Assembly (NCBI GenBank): GCA_900545345.1
Contig: UQYQ01000002.1
Coordinates: 1-64,000 of the forward strand
Source of the DNA: an uncultured Ruminococcus sp.
GTDB lineage: Bacteria; Bacillota; Clostridia; Oscillospirales; Ruminococcaceae
DNA: 64,000 nucleotides
Direction: 5' to 3'
Part shown: positions 8,601 to 17,241 of the stretch, piece after piece
Layout: the number at the start of each line of letters is the position of its first letter
How positions within the stretch are numbered: position 1 is the first letter of the stretch
The notes under the pieces: generated by a model
What the model was told of the DNA's origin: nothing
Databases searched by the model: none
What the model saw: the letters and a program-made list of their open reading frames with translations, nothing else
Program-made: the position numbers and the translations under genes

Positions 8601-9118
8601 TTGAAGATATCAATAAAGCTTTGACAGCTTTAAATAATGCAATCAAGGCTTTGGCTGAAAAGCAGTCACCGACAAAGCAGGATCCGACAAAACAAGATCC
8701 GACAAAGCCTAGTGTTACAAAACCTTCAGTAGCTCCAACTACAGGTTCAAAGGCAACAAGAAGCCCTGAAGCTGTTAAGAAGGATAAGGCTGCTGCTAAG
8801 AAGGCAATGAAGCAGGCTAAGATCACTAAGCTTACAGCTAAGAGCAAGGCTAAGAAGAAGATTAATGTAACCTGGAAGAAGGTTAAGAAAGCAACCGGAT
8901 ACCAAGTACAAGTTTCTAACAAGAAGAACTTCAAGAAGGTTATCTTCAAGAAGGATCTTAAGAAGACAAAGCTCACAATCAAGAGCAAGAAGATTAAGAG
9001 CAAGAAGACTTACTATGTAAGAGTAAGAGCATACGCTACTTACAAAGACAAGAACAACAAGACTGTCAAGGTATATAGTAAGTGGAATAAAAAGCTAAGA
9101 AAAGTTACTGTAAAGTAG
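5636..9118 (+). CDS. Secreted BspA-like LRR protein with FIVAR repeats and FN3 tail
   Basis: A 1160-residue surface or secreted protein. The signal peptide runs to about Ala28 (ASA-AE). Residues about 30-570 hold BspA/LRR_5-type repeats (recurring ITSIGENCFNNCTSL-like units) in three blocks, each opening with an aromatic/TGT-rich beta segment. Residues about 575-800 and 925-1005 are helical FIVAR-like repeats. About 805-915 is a beta-rich domain that I cannot name. A PTKQD-repeat linker leads to a Lys-rich FN3-like C-terminal module (about 1060-1160). BspA-like LRR proteins often act in adhesion. The start is GTG 5636 behind AGGAGG. It has no LPXTG motif; the very basic tail may bind wall polymers (inference). 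It lies directly downstream of the LytTR operon and shares its operator type. Confidence 0.88.
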   Translation: MKIKKLLSLIAACAMAMTATVGAMSASAAETTYTGTNITCTLYDDGRFVVSGTGAESDWPTTDWLTDGNIANITSVEVQDGVTGVASGAFRGCTNLTSVTLAESVTTIKASAFRECSNENLVIEIKGNVSGLRRVMASCFTDTKATIKVYDTASYDVVKGFNLPECHVEYCGEMPAETGEIGPSATYNYNADTKTLTVSGTGVLFSREDMSNQIQFLDVETIVIEEGITEIGKATFKGFGNATSITIPSTVTSIDSASYGNEAFAGCNNPALVIDCNAGKDLAGSFGYSAFESGVTVNIHDIELWDAIQSGNKKYQIKFVGEVPTSGTFAESTLTWIYDTETQTLTISGTGDLSRTLADGSLRTNEAIKYCADQVKKLVFEDGVTSVGPKEDNQFWKKCTALEELVLGNSITEIPDNYFAGFEKLNTVKFSNGLTTIGFSAFGTCPALTAIELPDSVTTLKTSCFSYCTSLQTVQLGSGITELPQGCFNNCSALTGIELSDSITSIGENCFNNCTSLQTVKVGKGITALPAGCFSGLSNSNLQMEIMGEITNVDSTAFNDKVVGTITVHDPDTEAAIKAVATEANVVVVIDNFSDLKQAISDAKKLTADGAEALYTADTYKALTDALAEGEKVVKNEEADKTTVIDPATKAINDAITGLTFVGFTELDKLIAQADEILAHENDYWPSTILTLKNEALPNVKSYKEGIGNAEITLEIQTEINSKASTLKNAVDEARKIDKDELMSDLQNVIKTAEKLDPADYTEDSYAKLQEAVENAKKITLESDWSDFQVAQQGVEKAISDLSMIPLEPIVNIQKNGREAAIPTITADESMAGATKIKVIFNCASDVTFNSYSTIEIKAIVAGKENYQKFTGADGNAQGGVCEVVLPLSEAVKAGDKIDISGFTFAWSNASKHVYEITKIDFQNDDNDSLKKITAATIAEEKLKKAKEDLAEAIKKAEEIDTGKYTEATVAELAKAIEAAKEVTDEAPIEDINKALTALNNAIKALAEKQSPTKQDPTKQDPTKPSVTKPSVAPTTGSKATRSPEAVKKDKAAAKKAMKQAKITKLTAKSKAKKKINVTWKKVKKATGYQVQVSNKKNFKKVIFKKDLKKTKLTIKSKKIKSKKTYYVRVRAYATYKDKNNKTVKVYSKWNKKLRKVTVK

Positions 9119-9181
9119 CAAAGCTGTTATAAAGCAGCAAAGCTGTATTTGGATAAATTAATAAAAGAATAATTTAATTTA

Positions 9182-9325
9182 AGTAAAGCCCTTCGCCGCA
9201 GGAAGTTTTACATCGATAAAACTTCCCAAAGGAGGCAGAAAAAACAAGCTTTCTTCTAAAATTATTCATATATGCCCGAAAGGGTAAGGCAATGTCTGGG
9301 CAGAAATGTTCAGGCATTGTTTTTT
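9182..9325 (+). repeat. Intergenic RNA-like element, copy A
   Basis: Between two LRR genes. A helix region GTAAAGCCC...GGAGGCAG encloses a GGAAGTTTTA/TAAAACTTCC hairpin. Then come a CTTTCTTCTAAA segment, the GNRA-capped hairpin CCCGAAAGGG (9275-9284) and a 12-bp terminator stem, CAATGTCTGGGC paired with GTTCAGGCATTG, with a T-tract (9290-9325). Related copies lie at 11081-11217 and 17359-17504. It is either the 3' end of the preceding gene or a 5' attenuator of the next, whose start lies 40 bases downstream. Confidence 0.7.
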
Positions 9326-9364
9326 AATAAATATAGTACGATAAAAAATGAACAGGAGGATATT

Positions 9365-10969
9365 ATGAAAAAGATTTTATCGATTCTGGCAGCAGCGGTA
9401 ATGACTGCGTCAGCATTGACGGGTGCGATGACCGCATCGGCGAGTGAGGTTGCAACGGGTAAGTGCGGAGAAAATGTAACATGGACGCTTGATTCAGAGG
9501 GTGTGCTTACAATTTCGGGTGAAGGACAGATGTACGGAACCGGTGACAGTGATCGTTATATTTATACATACAGAAATTGGAAGTATTATTATTATGCCAG
9601 CCAAATTAAAGAAGTAGTGATTGAAGAAGGTGTAACATTTATAGGGCCGTCCGCTTTCGGCAATGTCGGAAACTCAAGTAATAAGGTTGCATATCCGAAT
9701 CTTAAAAAAATCACACTGCCTTCAACTATTGAAGTAATAGGTCAGGCAGCATTTTATGCTACTGTTATTGAAAATCTGACCGTTCCCGAAAATGTAAAGA
9801 AAATATATCCGTATGCGTATTCATATTCACCAATTGAAAATGCAATAATTAATGATGGTGTTTATTTGTGTGCATCTTCTTTCTCTGACTGTGATAATCT
9901 TAAGGAGGTAACTGTCGGGGCAAATGTTTATTATGGTCACGGTGCGGGATGGGGTTCCGAAAACCATTCTGAAACTGTTTTCATGGATTGTACGGCTTTT
10001 GAAAAAATAACGATATTAGGAAGCGGAACGGTAGGGCAAAGATTTACTACAATTGAAAAAGGTCTGCCGAATACTATGTGTTATGGCTGTAAATCATTAA
10101 AGGAAGTATCTATTTTATGCTCTGACCTTGAGTATATAGGTGAAGCCAATACAACTTCAGTTGATAATGAAACTTTTCCAACTTCAAACACAGATATAAC
10201 TTATTATGTATATAAAGACAGCAAAACAGAAGCAACACTTAAAAAAGCAGGCTATCTTAAAGACGCAGAGAGAGATAAAGCTGCAAATTATGTTCATATT
10301 GCAAGTCCGGAAGAACTTAAAGAACTTGAAGAAGCAATAAAAGAGGCAGAAGCTGTTGAAGCAGACAAATATACAGACGAAACAGTATCCGTTTTGAATG
10401 AAGCTGTAGAATCCGCAAAACCGCTTTTGGAAAATGAAAAATCAACAATGGAAGATGTCAGCAGTGCAGCAGAGGCAATCAAGAATGCAATCACAGCACT
10501 TAAAGAAAAGCCGGCACCTACAAAGCCAATAACTGATACGTCTAAAAAGCCAAGCGGCAATCAAACAAAACCAACTGCTGCAAAGCCTTCAATATCAACA
10601 AAGGTTACAAGAAATGCAAAGGTTGTAGCAAAAGACAAGAAAGCAGCACAAAAGGTTATGAAGCAAGCTAAACTTAACAGTCTAAAAGTTAAGAGCGGTG
10701 CTAAAAAGAAGATAAGCGCATCATGGAAGAAAGTTAAAAAGGCAAAGGGCTATGAAGTACAGGTATCGGCAAAGAAAAACTTCAAGAAAGTTATCTTTAA
10801 GAAAGACCTAAATAAAACAAAACTTACAATTAAGAATAAGAATATCAAGAGCAAAAAGACTTATTATGTAAGAGTAAGAGCTTATGCTGCATATAAAGAC
10901 GCTAACAACAAGACTGTTAAGGTATACAGTAAGTGGAATAAACAGCTGAGAAAAGTTAAAGTTAAGTAG
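9365..10969 (+). CDS. Secreted BspA-like LRR protein with FN3 tail
   Basis: A 534-residue paralogue. ATG 9365 is chosen because CAGGAGGATATT precedes it and a signal peptide begins there (cleavage near Ala25 to Ala27, before SEVATGKCG); an in-frame extension back to 9272 would run through the terminator. The mature part opens with the GENVTWTLDSEGVLTISGEG segment shared with the genes at 17546, 19288 and 21275. It continues with LRR_5 repeats to about residue 310, one FIVAR-like helical unit (about 345-415), a Pro/Thr/Lys linker and the Lys-rich FN3 module (about 440-534). It closely resembles the gene at 21275 over the LRR part, indicating recent duplication. Adhesion or glycan-associated surface function is inferred. 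Confidence 0.87.
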   Translation: MKKILSILAAAVMTASALTGAMTASASEVATGKCGENVTWTLDSEGVLTISGEGQMYGTGDSDRYIYTYRNWKYYYYASQIKEVVIEEGVTFIGPSAFGNVGNSSNKVAYPNLKKITLPSTIEVIGQAAFYATVIENLTVPENVKKIYPYAYSYSPIENAIINDGVYLCASSFSDCDNLKEVTVGANVYYGHGAGWGSENHSETVFMDCTAFEKITILGSGTVGQRFTTIEKGLPNTMCYGCKSLKEVSILCSDLEYIGEANTTSVDNETFPTSNTDITYYVYKDSKTEATLKKAGYLKDAERDKAANYVHIASPEELKELEEAIKEAEAVEADKYTDETVSVLNEAVESAKPLLENEKSTMEDVSSAAEAIKNAITALKEKPAPTKPITDTSKKPSGNQTKPTAAKPSISTKVTRNAKVVAKDKKAAQKVMKQAKLNSLKVKSGAKKKISASWKKVKKAKGYEVQVSAKKNFKKVIFKKDLNKTKLTIKNKNIKSKKTYYVRVRAYAAYKDANNKTVKVYSKWNKQLRKVKVK

Positions 10970-11080
10970 CGGCGTGCCGCCGCAGGCCGACTGCCTTTGG
11001 AGTATTTGATAAGTGTTAGTGTTTACAAAACGGCAGGTTCGACAGAGATCAAATTAATAGAAGGAATAATTTGCAAAGTA

Positions 11081-11217
11081 AAGCCCTCCGTTGCAGGAAG
11101 TATTACATCGATAAAACTTCCCAAAGGAGGCACAAAAAAAGCTTTCTTCTAAATTTTCCATACATACCCGAAAGGGAAAACAGCACTCGGACAGAAATGC
11201 CCGAGCGTTGTTTTTTT
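11081..11217 (+). repeat. Intergenic RNA-like element, copy B
   Basis: The same layout as copy A: GCCCTCC...GGAGGC enclosing GGAAGT/ACTTCC, the CTTTCTTCTAAA segment, CCCGAAAGGG (11167-11176) and a terminator hairpin (11181-11217, one mismatch, then seven T). Here no plus-strand gene follows; the next gene is on the opposite strand. For this copy a 3'-end (terminator) role therefore fits better than a leader role. Confidence 0.7.
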
Positions 11218-11221
11218 ATAT

Positions 11222-11248
11222 AAAAAAAGCCTCGTAATAACGAGGCTC
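11222..11248 (-). terminator. Terminator of the minus-strand kinase gene
   Basis: On the minus strand AGCCTCG pairs with CGAGGCT, followed by seven T residues. It closes the regulator-kinase operon 11284-13449. Confidence 0.85.
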
Positions 11249-11283
11249 TGAATAACTGCATTTTATTGTTGAATTTAATATTC

Positions 11284-12624
11284 TTACACTGTAAGTTTTT
11301 CTTTATTAATAGACATTGGTGCAAGATATACAAGAGAATAAAACATACCGTCATCTTCATAGCAGTCAAACTCTCCGCTGTATTTTTTAGCAATGTCCTT
11401 AATAATTTTTATTCCGTATCCATGTGAAGTTTTATCCTGTTTAGTTGTATTTAGTTCAGGGTTTTTATCTAAAACTGACTGAGGTATGGTATTTGACATT
11501 TTGATTATGTAATAATTATTCTTTTTGGAAATTATTATATCTATCAGCTTTGTATCGCAGTTTTTAACCGCTGTGATTGCATTATCAAACATGTTGCTTA
11601 TAAGGTTGCACAGGTCGAAATCATCAAGTTCATCAAAATCGGAAATGCTTTTAAATTCAACTTTTATACCGTGAGAAAAAGCTTCCGACATTTTTGTATT
11701 AACTATTGCGTTGACAATATCGTTGTTAGTTTTAATATGAGATTTCGAAGCGTTTATGTGCTCAAGATCTTTGTCGATAATTTCAATGGCTTTGGTGTCA
11801 TTATTATCTTCTATAAGAGAACGAATTACCAGAAAATTATTTTTATAATCATGTCTTAATTTTCTGATTTGTTCGGATTGTATGATAATGTCTTCATATT
11901 GCTTTTTCTGATATTCCTGTTCTAATTTTAAAAGTGCGTTTTCACGCTCGATATTGTTTTGCTTGCTTATTTTATTAAGTATGTAAAATGTAATTATACT
12001 AATGAATATTAAAAGGAAATTTGCTGTCAGTAAAAACACTCTGATTTGTACACTGTTTACTAAATAAACTATTTGGGCAGTTGATGTATAGAATAAAAAT
12101 GAAACCACCATCATAATTGCAATCAGAATTGTTTCCAGCTTTTTTAAATTCATACTGCCCTTTTTTACTACCTTTGCTAAAGGAATTGTTGCTATATAAT
12201 ACGATGCATGTACCGCAAACATTGTCGAAACATATTGTATACCGAACTGATGCATATCGTCAAATGAATATCCGAGCAACATCCAGAATACTACAAATCC
12301 TTGACCGATAATTGTAGTAACAATCTCGTATGCGGCTACAACTATTAACTTTTTCAGTACACTGCCCTTATAAAACAGTATGGCATATACACAAGGTACC
12401 GTAAATGTAACTATCCAATTTACTGTGGTTTCTAAATGATCGGGAACCAACATCGTTAGGTTAATCGTTATCAGCACCATTAATACTGCTGAAATGTTTT
12501 TTATACCGAAGAATTTCATCTCTTTTTTCGGTGTGAGCAAAATCCTGAATACCCATACCATCAATAAGCCCTCGGCGATAGTGAAAGGTATATCTACTAT
12601 GTTTTTTAATACTAACATACTCAT
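11284..12624 (-). CDS. GHKL sensor histidine kinase (AgrC-like), second system
   Basis: A 446-residue kinase. Six hydrophobic segments (about residues 10-215) precede a coiled linker and the phosphoacceptor His258 in KLRHDYKNN. The GHKL domain shows NLISNMFDNAITAV and HGYGIKIIKDIAKKY. It resembles the kinase at 4080 in layout but is clearly diverged. The start ATG (12622-12624) has GGAGG eight to nine bases upstream. It is the second gene after the LytTR regulator, separated from it by four 12-bp repeats. No cognate peptide gene is seen beside it, so its ligand is unknown. Confidence 0.9.
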   Translation of the reverse strand: MSMLVLKNIVDIPFTIAEGLLMVWVFRILLTPKKEMKFFGIKNISAVLMVLITINLTMLVPDHLETTVNWIVTFTVPCVYAILFYKGSVLKKLIVVAAYEIVTTIIGQGFVVFWMLLGYSFDDMHQFGIQYVSTMFAVHASYYIATIPLAKVVKKGSMNLKKLETILIAIMMVVSFLFYTSTAQIVYLVNSVQIRVFLLTANFLLIFISIITFYILNKISKQNNIERENALLKLEQEYQKKQYEDIIIQSEQIRKLRHDYKNNFLVIRSLIEDNNDTKAIEIIDKDLEHINASKSHIKTNNDIVNAIVNTKMSEAFSHGIKVEFKSISDFDELDDFDLCNLISNMFDNAITAVKNCDTKLIDIIISKKNNYYIIKMSNTIPQSVLDKNPELNTTKQDKTSHGYGIKIIKDIAKKYSGEFDCYEDDGMFYSLVYLAPMSINKEKLTV

Positions 12625-12637
12625 TTTTTATTCCTCC

Positions 12638-12690
12638 AAAATTATTCATAAAATTATTCATAAAATTATTCATAAAATTATTCATAAAAT
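12638..12690 (-). repeat. Four 12-bp tandem repeats between regulator and kinase genes
   Basis: AAAATTATTCAT is repeated four times perfectly (12638-12685) plus a partial copy. On the coding (minus) strand each unit reads ATGAATAATTTT, an ATG every 12 bases, ending just before the kinase GGAGG site. Copy-number change here would alter the spacing or translation coupling between the two genes. Confidence 0.9.
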
Positions 12691-12693
12691 CTC

Positions 12694-13449
12694 TTAAATG
12701 CTGTCCCTTAAAAATGATTTTAAGCTTTCTCTCATATCATTTTTATAGAACTTGGAAATAGGAAGCTTTTTTCCTGTTTTCATTATTATCTGGTCATATT
12801 CATTATCAATGAATTTAATATGCCTGGAGTTTACTGCATATTTCTTCTGTATTCTGATAATGCCTACACCGGATAATTCATTACATTTTTCTCCTATATT
12901 TCCCCTTTCGCGAAGCGGTTCATTTACATCTACTATGTGATAATTAAGATAGTGCTTATCACTTTCGATATATTCGATTTCAAACGGAAATATCAAATGT
13001 TCTTTCTTATTGCTGTCATAAAGCAGAATTTGATTTTGATTTCCTATATACTCGATAAGCCGTTCAACTGTTTTTTTGATGCTTTGTGTCAAATGCTCGT
13101 TCTTTGATAAGTCCGGTTCAAAGAGTTCTTCTTTTCTTATGAACTGAAACGGATAATAATCGAAGCTGTCAAAAACAAGATCGTCTTTTGCCGTAACGAA
13201 TACTAAATATGTTTCAACGCATTTTTTCCTTATTTCTTTGGCAACCTCGAAACCGCTTGTTCCGGGCATAAGAATATCAAGAAAAACTATGTCGAATGGT
13301 TTTTTTTCAAATTCGCTTAATAGTTTTTTCCCGTTCGTAAAAGTCTTTATGTCGACTTCTACATTGTGCCTTAAAAACTCATTCCTGACATTTTTGCTTA
13401 TTTGTTTTGCAGAAAGTGCTTCATCATCACAAATTCCAATATTCAGCAT
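12694..13449 (-). CDS. LytTR-family response regulator, second system
   Basis: A 251-residue regulator with a receiver domain (Asp8/Asp9, phosphoacceptor Asp58 in FDIVFLDILMPGTSG) and a LytTR DNA-binding domain (about 145-248, ending PISKFYKNDMRESL). It is the first gene of a minus-strand operon with the kinase at 11284 and has an AAGGAGG site. It is transcribed divergently from the LRR gene at 13720, whose promoter region carries 21-bp-spaced TGCCA repeats. Control of that LRR gene by this regulator is the simplest inference. Confidence 0.92.
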   Translation of the reverse strand: MLNIGICDDEALSAKQISKNVRNEFLRHNVEVDIKTFTNGKKLLSEFEKKPFDIVFLDILMPGTSGFEVAKEIRKKCVETYLVFVTAKDDLVFDSFDYYPFQFIRKEELFEPDLSKNEHLTQSIKKTVERLIEYIGNQNQILLYDSNKKEHLIFPFEIEYIESDKHYLNYHIVDVNEPLRERGNIGEKCNELSGVGIIRIQKKYAVNSRHIKFIDNEYDQIIMKTGKKLPISKFYKNDMRESLKSFLRDSI

Positions 13450-13522
13450 ACAGAACAGAACCTCCTTGAAAAAAATTACCCACTGTCACATATGTTTTTA
13501 TTATGTTCAAGGCTGTAATATT

Positions 13523-13550
13523 ATTTTACTATGTAATCGAACTTATACAA
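13523..13550 (-). promoter_or_regulatory. Probable promoter of the minus-strand LytTR operon
   Basis: On the minus strand TTGTAT (13550-13545) and TAAAAT (13528-13523) are 16 bp apart. The -35 overlaps the palindrome AACTTGTATAAGTT. Confidence 0.5.
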
Positions 13551-13578
13551 GTTAATAAAAAGTAAAACAAAAATATTT

Positions 13579-13641
13579 CATGCCACATTCTCGGCATGTT
13601 ATGCCAAAATTATTGACGATCAATATACGAAAGGATATGAT
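13579..13641 (+). promoter_or_regulatory. Promoter of the divergent LRR gene with 21-bp-spaced repeats
   Basis: TTGACG (13613-13618) and TATGAT (13636-13641) are 17 bp apart, a strong sigma-A promoter. Just upstream CATGCCACATT (13579) and TATGCCAAAATT (13600) are direct repeats 21 bp apart, with an inverted GGCAT between them. The half-site spacing suits a LytTR dimer, but the distance to the -35 differs from the CCAGTTG promoters. A distinct regulator, perhaps the one encoded at 13449, is inferred. Confidence 0.6.
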
Positions 13642-13719
13642 TTAGTCAAGGCAAAGAAAAACAAGCATTATTGACTTGATATTCAGCCTGCATTCAATGG
13701 AAAATTTAGGAGGAAAAAC

Positions 13720-16700
13720 ATGAAGACTAAAAAACTTTTGTCATTTGTGGCAGCGGCAACAATGACAATAACAGCACTGGCTGGATCATTATCAGCTTCA
13801 GTCATAGGTGCTTCGGCCGTTGATGTTCAAGTTACTGCGGACAGGGGTTCTTGGAAAATGACTTCAATAACCAATGCCAGCGAGTTAACACTTAATCAGA
13901 ACAATCCAAACTGCAAGATTTCCGGACTGGACGGCAAGAATGACATCAAAGTTACTGTTGATGTTACCGGAATTACAGAAACATCTTATGCGTATATCTT
14001 TTTAAGTGCTGTAGGCGGCGGAGAGTCATACTCTGTTTGGAAATCAAGCGATAAAGACGCAAATACATACGGCATAACAAATCCATATACTGAAATTCCG
14101 TCAGACGGTCGTTACACTATGACACTTCATCGTGAAACACCTTTCGCTGATGGAACAAATTTCAATGTTTTCGGTGTTTATTTCAAAAAGAATACAACAT
14201 CAGATGCAGTAAGAGAAGTAAACGCAACACTTGTTTCGGTATCAACCGATAACGGTTTGTCAGTTATCGCATCAGGAAAGTGCGGTGAAAATGCAACATT
14301 CGAGCTTTACAGCGACGGTAATATGAAAATATCAGGTACAGGCGCTGTTAAACTCAGTGATGTTGATACTAAGGTATTAGATTATTCAGCTAAACTAAAG
14401 ATAAAGAAGATAGAGATTGAAGAAGGAATCACTGAGCTGGCTGAAGACTGCTTCAAAGGTTTTACAGGTAGCTTTAACAAAGTAGCTCTTCCTTCAACCT
14501 TAACAACTATCGGAAAGAAAGCATTTTATGATTGCAGAGTGTTAGAAGAAATCGATATTCCTGACAGCGTAACTTCAATCGGCGAAATGGCTTTCAATAT
14601 GAATAACACAGTATTAACAACCATTAAAGTTCCTGCAGGCGTGACAGAAATCACTGATAATCAATTCGCTTCTTGCTATCAATTGAGAAAAATCATTATC
14701 GGTGAGAATGTTACATCAATCGGTAAGATGGCTTTCAATAGTGCCAGCAGAACTAAGGATGTTTATATTTATTCAAAGAACTTAGAAACTATCGAACCTT
14801 ATAAAACAGCTGTTGAACAAGAGGAATTAGGAAATGCAGGATATTATGTTAATGTTATGTCTGCTTTTGATAAAACAAACAAACCTGTATTCCATGTATA
14901 TAAGGGAAGTAAAACAGAGCAAACACTAAGAGACGCTAAGTATATCGAAAAAGATTCAGATGTTTCTTATATTGATGAGGAAACACCTGTTACTCCGCCG
15001 GTTGTAACACCTGCTGAAACAGTTGATTCAGGTAAGTGCGGCGACAATGTAAAATGGACATTAGATGCTAACGGCGTATTAACTCTTTCAGGCAAAGGCA
15101 ATATGACCGAGGAGACCAAGTTAGACGCATGGCTTGTTAAAGCTCCTGAATGGGAATTCACTGACCATAAGGCTGATATCACAAAGGTCGTAGTCGGCAA
15201 GGATGTTACTTCTATCGGAAGAGGAGCATTCAAAGGCTCTGCAGTAGCTGAAATCGAATTTGAAGCTAAGGTACTTGACAGCCATTTCAAAATCGGCCGT
15301 GAGGCTTTCGCTGACTGTGCTAACTTAACTAAATTTGATTTATCGGATAAGTTAATGGGAATTTCTTTTGAACAGTTTATAGGATATGCAGCTTTCCAAA
15401 ACTGTACTTCACTTCAAACTGTTATCCTTCCTGACGGCGGTGCTACTATTAAAATCGGTGCAAGAGCATTTATGGGCTGTACTGCTCTTAAGAATGTACT
15501 GTTCCCTCAGGCTGTAGAGTTTGATTACAACCTTCTTAAAGATTGTGTAATATCTGCTCCCGGAGATAGTAATATAGTACATAATCCGACTGCTATAGGC
15601 GGACAGTTTGCAGGCTGTACTGCACTTGAAGGTGTTTACTTCTTCAATCCATATGAGTATGTATGGTGGAAGGGTGATGAAAATAAGAGCATATTCTTCA
15701 AGGACGGAGAAGAGGAAAAATACGGTGAAGAAAAATGGGCACAAGTATATTTATATGCAGACATATTTGATGCAGATACAAATGCAGAATTTTACTTCAA
15801 CAAAACTGTTGCCGGCAGCGAATCAAAATGCTATGCTTTAAATGAGTTAAGAAGAACTACTAACATTGAAAAGATAAAAGCAAAAGATTATTTAACCAAC
15901 GGTGATCATGATCTTGCTCAGAGTGTTGCATTCAGCAGTCTTGAAACTTGGATAGACTTTGCAGAAATAGTTGAGGGCAAAAAAGGCTTTATTGATGACC
16001 AGGGCAAGCTTACTGTAGAAAATATTTATACAGATGAGACATATGCTGCATTCAAAACAGCATTAGACACAGCTAAGGGTGTTGATACAACTCCTGGTGC
16101 AAGAGATTTCAGCAATATTCTAACTACAATCCCTGACAGCTATACATACACTAAGAGCATGAAGGCTGTTGTTCCTCTTGCAAAGGATATTGATGCAATT
16201 ACAACAGCACTAAAGGATTCTATGGATGCACTGAAGGGTAAACCTTGTAACTATGATAGAGTTGACGCAGCACTTGCTCAAGTTCCTAAGGATTTATCAA
16301 TTTATACAGATGATACAGTAACACCATTAAGAAACCTTGTTATTGAGGTTAACAGACCAGTAAACAGAAATCTTACAATGGAAAACGGTCACCAGCAGGA
16401 TGTATTCAACTGGGCAGCAGCTATACTCAAGAATATTGAAAATCTTGAATATAAGCCGGCAGACTTTACAGCTGTTGACGAAGCAATTTCTAAGGTTCCG
16501 GAAGATTTGACTATCTATACCGATGAAACAGTTAAGGTTCTAAACGACGCTTTAGAAGCTGTTGACAGAACTAAGAACATCACAGAGCAGGAAATTGTTG
16601 ACGCTTATGTTCAGCCAATCATTGATGCAATCGAAGCTTTAGTTCTGAAGCCAGCAGATTACACAGCTGTTGATAAAGCTATCGCTAAGGTTCCAACTGA

Positions 16701-17241
16701 TTTAAGTAAATATACAGATGCAACAGTTAAGGCTCTTAAAGCTGCTATAAACGCAGTTGACAGAACTAAGAATATCACAGAGCAGGCAGTAGTTGACGGT
16801 TATGCAAAGGCAATCAACGATGCAATTTCAGCACTGAAGGTTAAGCCAGCACCAACTACTAAGACAACTGCTAAGCCAACAAGAAATGCTAAGCAGGTAG
16901 CTAAGGACAAGAAGGCTGCTAAAAAAGCAATGAAGCAGGCTAAGATTACAAAGCTAACTGTTAAGAGCAAGGCTAAGAAAAAGATTAATGTAAGCTGGAA
17001 GAAGGTTAAAAAGGCTAAGGGCTACCAGGTACAGGTTTCAGCTAAGAAGAACTTCAAGAAGGTTATCTTTAATAAAGACCTTAAGAAGACAAAATTAACA
17101 ATTAAGAGTAAGAAGATTAAGAGCAAGAAGACTTACTGTGTAAGAGTAAGAGCATATGCTACTTACAAGAACAAGAATAACAAGACCGTTAAGGTATACA
17201 GTAAGTGGAATAAGAAGCTAAGAAAAGTTACAGTTAAGTAG
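13720..17241 (+). CDS. Secreted BspA-like LRR protein with three FIVAR-like repeats and FN3 tail
   Basis: A 1173-residue protein, the largest of the array. The signal peptide ends near Ala33 (GASA-VD). Residues about 35-185 form an N-terminal beta-sandwich-like domain not present in the shorter paralogues. Two LRR_5 blocks follow (about 187-400 and 425-690), each opening with an SGKCGxN segment. Residues about 845-1045 hold three FIVAR-like helical repeats with the motif IYTDETV/KYTDATV and VDRTKNITEQ. A Thr/Lys linker leads to the Lys-rich FN3 module (about 1070-1173). The start has AGGAGG. The gene is divergent from the second LytTR operon and has its own strong promoter with repeat boxes. 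Adhesin function is inferred from the family. Confidence 0.88.
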   Translation: MKTKKLLSFVAAATMTITALAGSLSASVIGASAVDVQVTADRGSWKMTSITNASELTLNQNNPNCKISGLDGKNDIKVTVDVTGITETSYAYIFLSAVGGGESYSVWKSSDKDANTYGITNPYTEIPSDGRYTMTLHRETPFADGTNFNVFGVYFKKNTTSDAVREVNATLVSVSTDNGLSVIASGKCGENATFELYSDGNMKISGTGAVKLSDVDTKVLDYSAKLKIKKIEIEEGITELAEDCFKGFTGSFNKVALPSTLTTIGKKAFYDCRVLEEIDIPDSVTSIGEMAFNMNNTVLTTIKVPAGVTEITDNQFASCYQLRKIIIGENVTSIGKMAFNSASRTKDVYIYSKNLETIEPYKTAVEQEELGNAGYYVNVMSAFDKTNKPVFHVYKGSKTEQTLRDAKYIEKDSDVSYIDEETPVTPPVVTPAETVDSGKCGDNVKWTLDANGVLTLSGKGNMTEETKLDAWLVKAPEWEFTDHKADITKVVVGKDVTSIGRGAFKGSAVAEIEFEAKVLDSHFKIGREAFADCANLTKFDLSDKLMGISFEQFIGYAAFQNCTSLQTVILPDGGATIKIGARAFMGCTALKNVLFPQAVEFDYNLLKDCVISAPGDSNIVHNPTAIGGQFAGCTALEGVYFFNPYEYVWWKGDENKSIFFKDGEEEKYGEEKWAQVYLYADIFDADTNAEFYFNKTVAGSESKCYALNELRRTTNIEKIKAKDYLTNGDHDLAQSVAFSSLETWIDFAEIVEGKKGFIDDQGKLTVENIYTDETYAAFKTALDTAKGVDTTPGARDFSNILTTIPDSYTYTKSMKAVVPLAKDIDAITTALKDSMDALKGKPCNYDRVDAALAQVPKDLSIYTDDTVTPLRNLVIEVNRPVNRNLTMENGHQQDVFNWAAAILKNIENLEYKPADFTAVDEAISKVPEDLTIYTDETVKVLNDALEAVDRTKNITEQEIVDAYVQPIIDAIEALVLKPADYTAVDKAIAKVPTDLSKYTDATVKALKAAINAVDRTKNITEQAVVDGYAKAINDAISALKVKPAPTTKTTAKPTRNAKQVAKDKKAAKKAMKQAKITKLTVKSKAKKKINVSWKKVKKAKGYQVQVSAKKNFKKVIFNKDLKKTKLTIKSKKIKSKKTYCVRVRAYATYKNKNNKTVKVYSKWNKKLRKVTVK

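Larger units (their letters stand above)
10970..11283 (+). other. 314-base intergenic region with repeat copy B and two terminators
   Basis: It contains a CTGCC/GGCAG hairpin segment (about 10990-11035), copy B of the recurrent RNA-like element, and the facing terminators of the plus-strand LRR gene and the minus-strand kinase. No gene is seen. Confidence 0.7.

Noticed and set aside
8377..9003. A 208-codon minus-strand open frame inside the LRR gene at 5636
   Set aside because: It is the antisense of the Lys/Ala-rich FIVAR and FN3 regions, where AAG/GCA codons leave few reverse-strand stops; it has no start signal and a low-complexity product.
9230..9330. c-di-GMP or other known riboswitch upstream of LRR genes
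   Set aside because: An EAL gene is present in the window, but the conserved GEMM sequences are absent; only a generic GNRA-capped hairpin and terminator are seen, so no named class is claimed.
12638..12690. CRISPR-like array
   Set aside because: The 12-bp units are directly contiguous without spacers and no cas genes are present; it is a simple tandem repeat.
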